Origin: Erinaceus europaeus
Lineage: Eukaryota; Chordata; Mammalia; Eulipotyphla; Erinaceidae
Direction: 5' to 3'
DNA: 64,000 bases
Assembly: GCF_950295315.1 (NCBI RefSeq)
Contig: NC_080176.1
Span: 30,032,109 to 30,096,108 of the forward strand
Shown here: positions 62,881-64,000 of the stretch, piece after piece
Layout: each line of letters starts with the position of its first letter
Numbering within the stretch: position 1 is the first letter of the stretch
Translations under genes and position numbers: made by a program
Notes under the pieces: model-generated
Told to the model about the DNA's origin: nothing
Seen by the model: the letters and a program-made list of their open reading frames with translations, nothing else
Database searches by the model: none

Positions 62881-63490
62881 TACTCTTTGTTTCCTGCAAT
62901 GCCATCATTCCCATGTGGGCCAGGAGAGTGTTTTCCCAAGGCCTGACTTCACTCACTCAAGACCCTTCTCAGAAGGCTGACAAGGTGCACAGACCCAGAA
63001 CATGTGTCCCAGAGACAGAGACACAGGGAGAAGTGATCCCTGCAGCCTCTAGCCCTGGGAACGTAGTGTGTCAGCTGTGTTCTAAAGGGAATATTGTCCC
63101 CCTTTGTGGTTTTGAAGCAGGCCTTGGCTACAAGTGCGTGTTTCTTCACAAGATTCCAAGGAAACGGGGCATCTGACCAGATGGTTTGATAAAGCCTGTG
63201 ATAACAGAGCAATAGGTGATCGACTGTCAAATAATTGGCCTTTGTGAAAAAAAAAAAAAAACTGTTAGGTGCATCGATCACCAGAACCACAGGACGGCTC
63301 ATTGCACCATGTGCTGGAGTTTCTAAAGATCTTTCACCACCCCGGGCGGGTCAAGGTCTTCACTGTGAATTAGGATTCTAACCCCCACCCACCTTAGACT
63401 CCTCTCTCTGCCTCTGGTCTCCTCTCCCTAGAGTCTTCTTCTTCTATTGCCTCCTCTCTCTCTGGTTTTTTTTTTTTTTTTCAATCTATG
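62881..63490. other. Unique sequence
   Basis: No repeat or gene recognised. A poly-A at 63248-63261 and a T-run at 63464-63481. Confidence 0.42.
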
Positions 63491-63491
63491 T

Positions 63492-63700
63492 AAGGGCTCA
63501 GAGAGATGGCTCACCTGTCACCTGGCCATGTGTGAGCAGCCCAGGTTGCTGCCCTGGCTACACATGGGAGGTGCTGTGGTGCTGGAGAGAACTCTGTGGC
63601 TGTGGTGTCTCTTCTTCTCTTTGCCCATGTCTGTGTGTGTGTGTGTACTCACACTTATGTGTATCTGATTGAAGAAAGTAGCCCCAGCCTGGAGCAGTGA
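63492..63700 (+). mobile_element. SINE-C
   Basis: 'ggctcagagagatggctcac' and 'cctggccatgtgtgagcagc', with a (TG)n at 63631-63644. Confidence 0.82.
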
Positions 63701-63702
63701 AA

Positions 63703-63703
<1 letters not shown>

Positions 63704-63749
<46 letters not shown>
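63704..63749. repeat. (CA)n dinucleotide repeat
   Basis: About 23 uninterrupted CA units. Confidence 0.97.
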
Positions 63750-63750
<1 letters not shown>

Positions 63751-63809
63751 TTTTTTCTGCAAAAAATAATTAACCATTAATAAATTATTTGTGGGGTTTT
63801 TTGTTTGTT

Positions 63810-64000
63810 TTTTTACATTTCTTTATTGGGGAATTAATGTTTTACATTTGACAGTAAATACAATAGTTTGTACATGCATAACATTTCCCAGTTTTCCATA
63901 TAACAATACAACCCCCACTAGGTCCTCTGTCATCCTTTTTGGACCTGTATTCTCACCCCACTCCTACCCCAGAGCCTTTTACTTTGGTGCAATATGCCAA
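63810..64000 (-). mobile_element. L1 tail-1, antisense, runs off the window
   Basis: 'tttctttattggggaattaa', 'cccccactaggtcctctgtc' and 'ttttactttggtgcaatatg'. Near-consensus and open-ended at 64000. Confidence 0.92.

Overview
The window is vertebrate nuclear DNA. I infer a hedgehog (Erinaceidae, Eulipotyphla). The main reason is the dense carpet of tRNA-derived SINEs whose sequences I associate with Erinaceus/Atelerix, together with matching L1 tails. It contains no bacterial operon, CRISPR array or phage. I find no host protein-coding exon I can defend: nearly every open frame over 60 codons lies in a SINE, a simple repeat or retroviral debris. A 200-base run of N marks an assembly gap at 44361-44560.

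SINE family labels used here are mine. SINE-A has a head like 'gtggtgcacctggtt', a body 'gtgaagcagggctgcaggtg' and a tail 'ctatccaataaataaa'. SINE-B has a head like 'gtagcacagcgggttaa', a core 'ggatcccggttcgagcccc', a 'gtcctatccaacaac' region and an optional end 'gataaccctggaggc'. SINE-C contains 'tagctcacctggagagtg'. SINE-D contains 'attacatgtaccggagtgg'. SINE-E contains 'ccaccataagccagagctga'. 'L1 tail-1' is a young L1 3' end (antisense 'tttctttattgggggatt'). 'Element X' is a second abundant retroposon ending in 'tctggtggtgggaattgtg' plus an A-rich tail; its end resembles an older L1 3' end in this window, so it is probably L1-derived.

Layout. At 1-3000 there is mostly unique DNA with a striking 252-bp inverted duplication flanked by a 21-bp duplicated target. 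From 3000 to 17000 there are interleaved SINEs, L1 tails, element X copies and long polypurine/polypyrimidine tracts. At 17262-17890 a gag-like retroviral fragment is joined to an antisense 28S rRNA 5' end and adjacent spacer. At 18452-22781 there is a complete two-LTR betaretrovirus-like provirus with a 6-bp target duplication and decayed gag and protease; I see no reverse transcriptase or integrase. At 37589-39563 there is a second, very short two-LTR provirus with unrelated LTRs and a different primer-binding site that nevertheless shares internal modules with the first. At 49087-49796 there is an antisense solo LTR with a 6-bp target duplication. The remainder is SINEs, several nested in one another, plus microsatellites.

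What is here is an archive of retrotransposition. L1 supplies the machinery that moves SINEs and A-tailed elements. The two LTR elements look non-autonomous and would have needed a helper virus. Coordinates of repeats are by eye (usually within about 10-20 bases); those of LTRs, target duplications and the inverted repeat were counted base by base.
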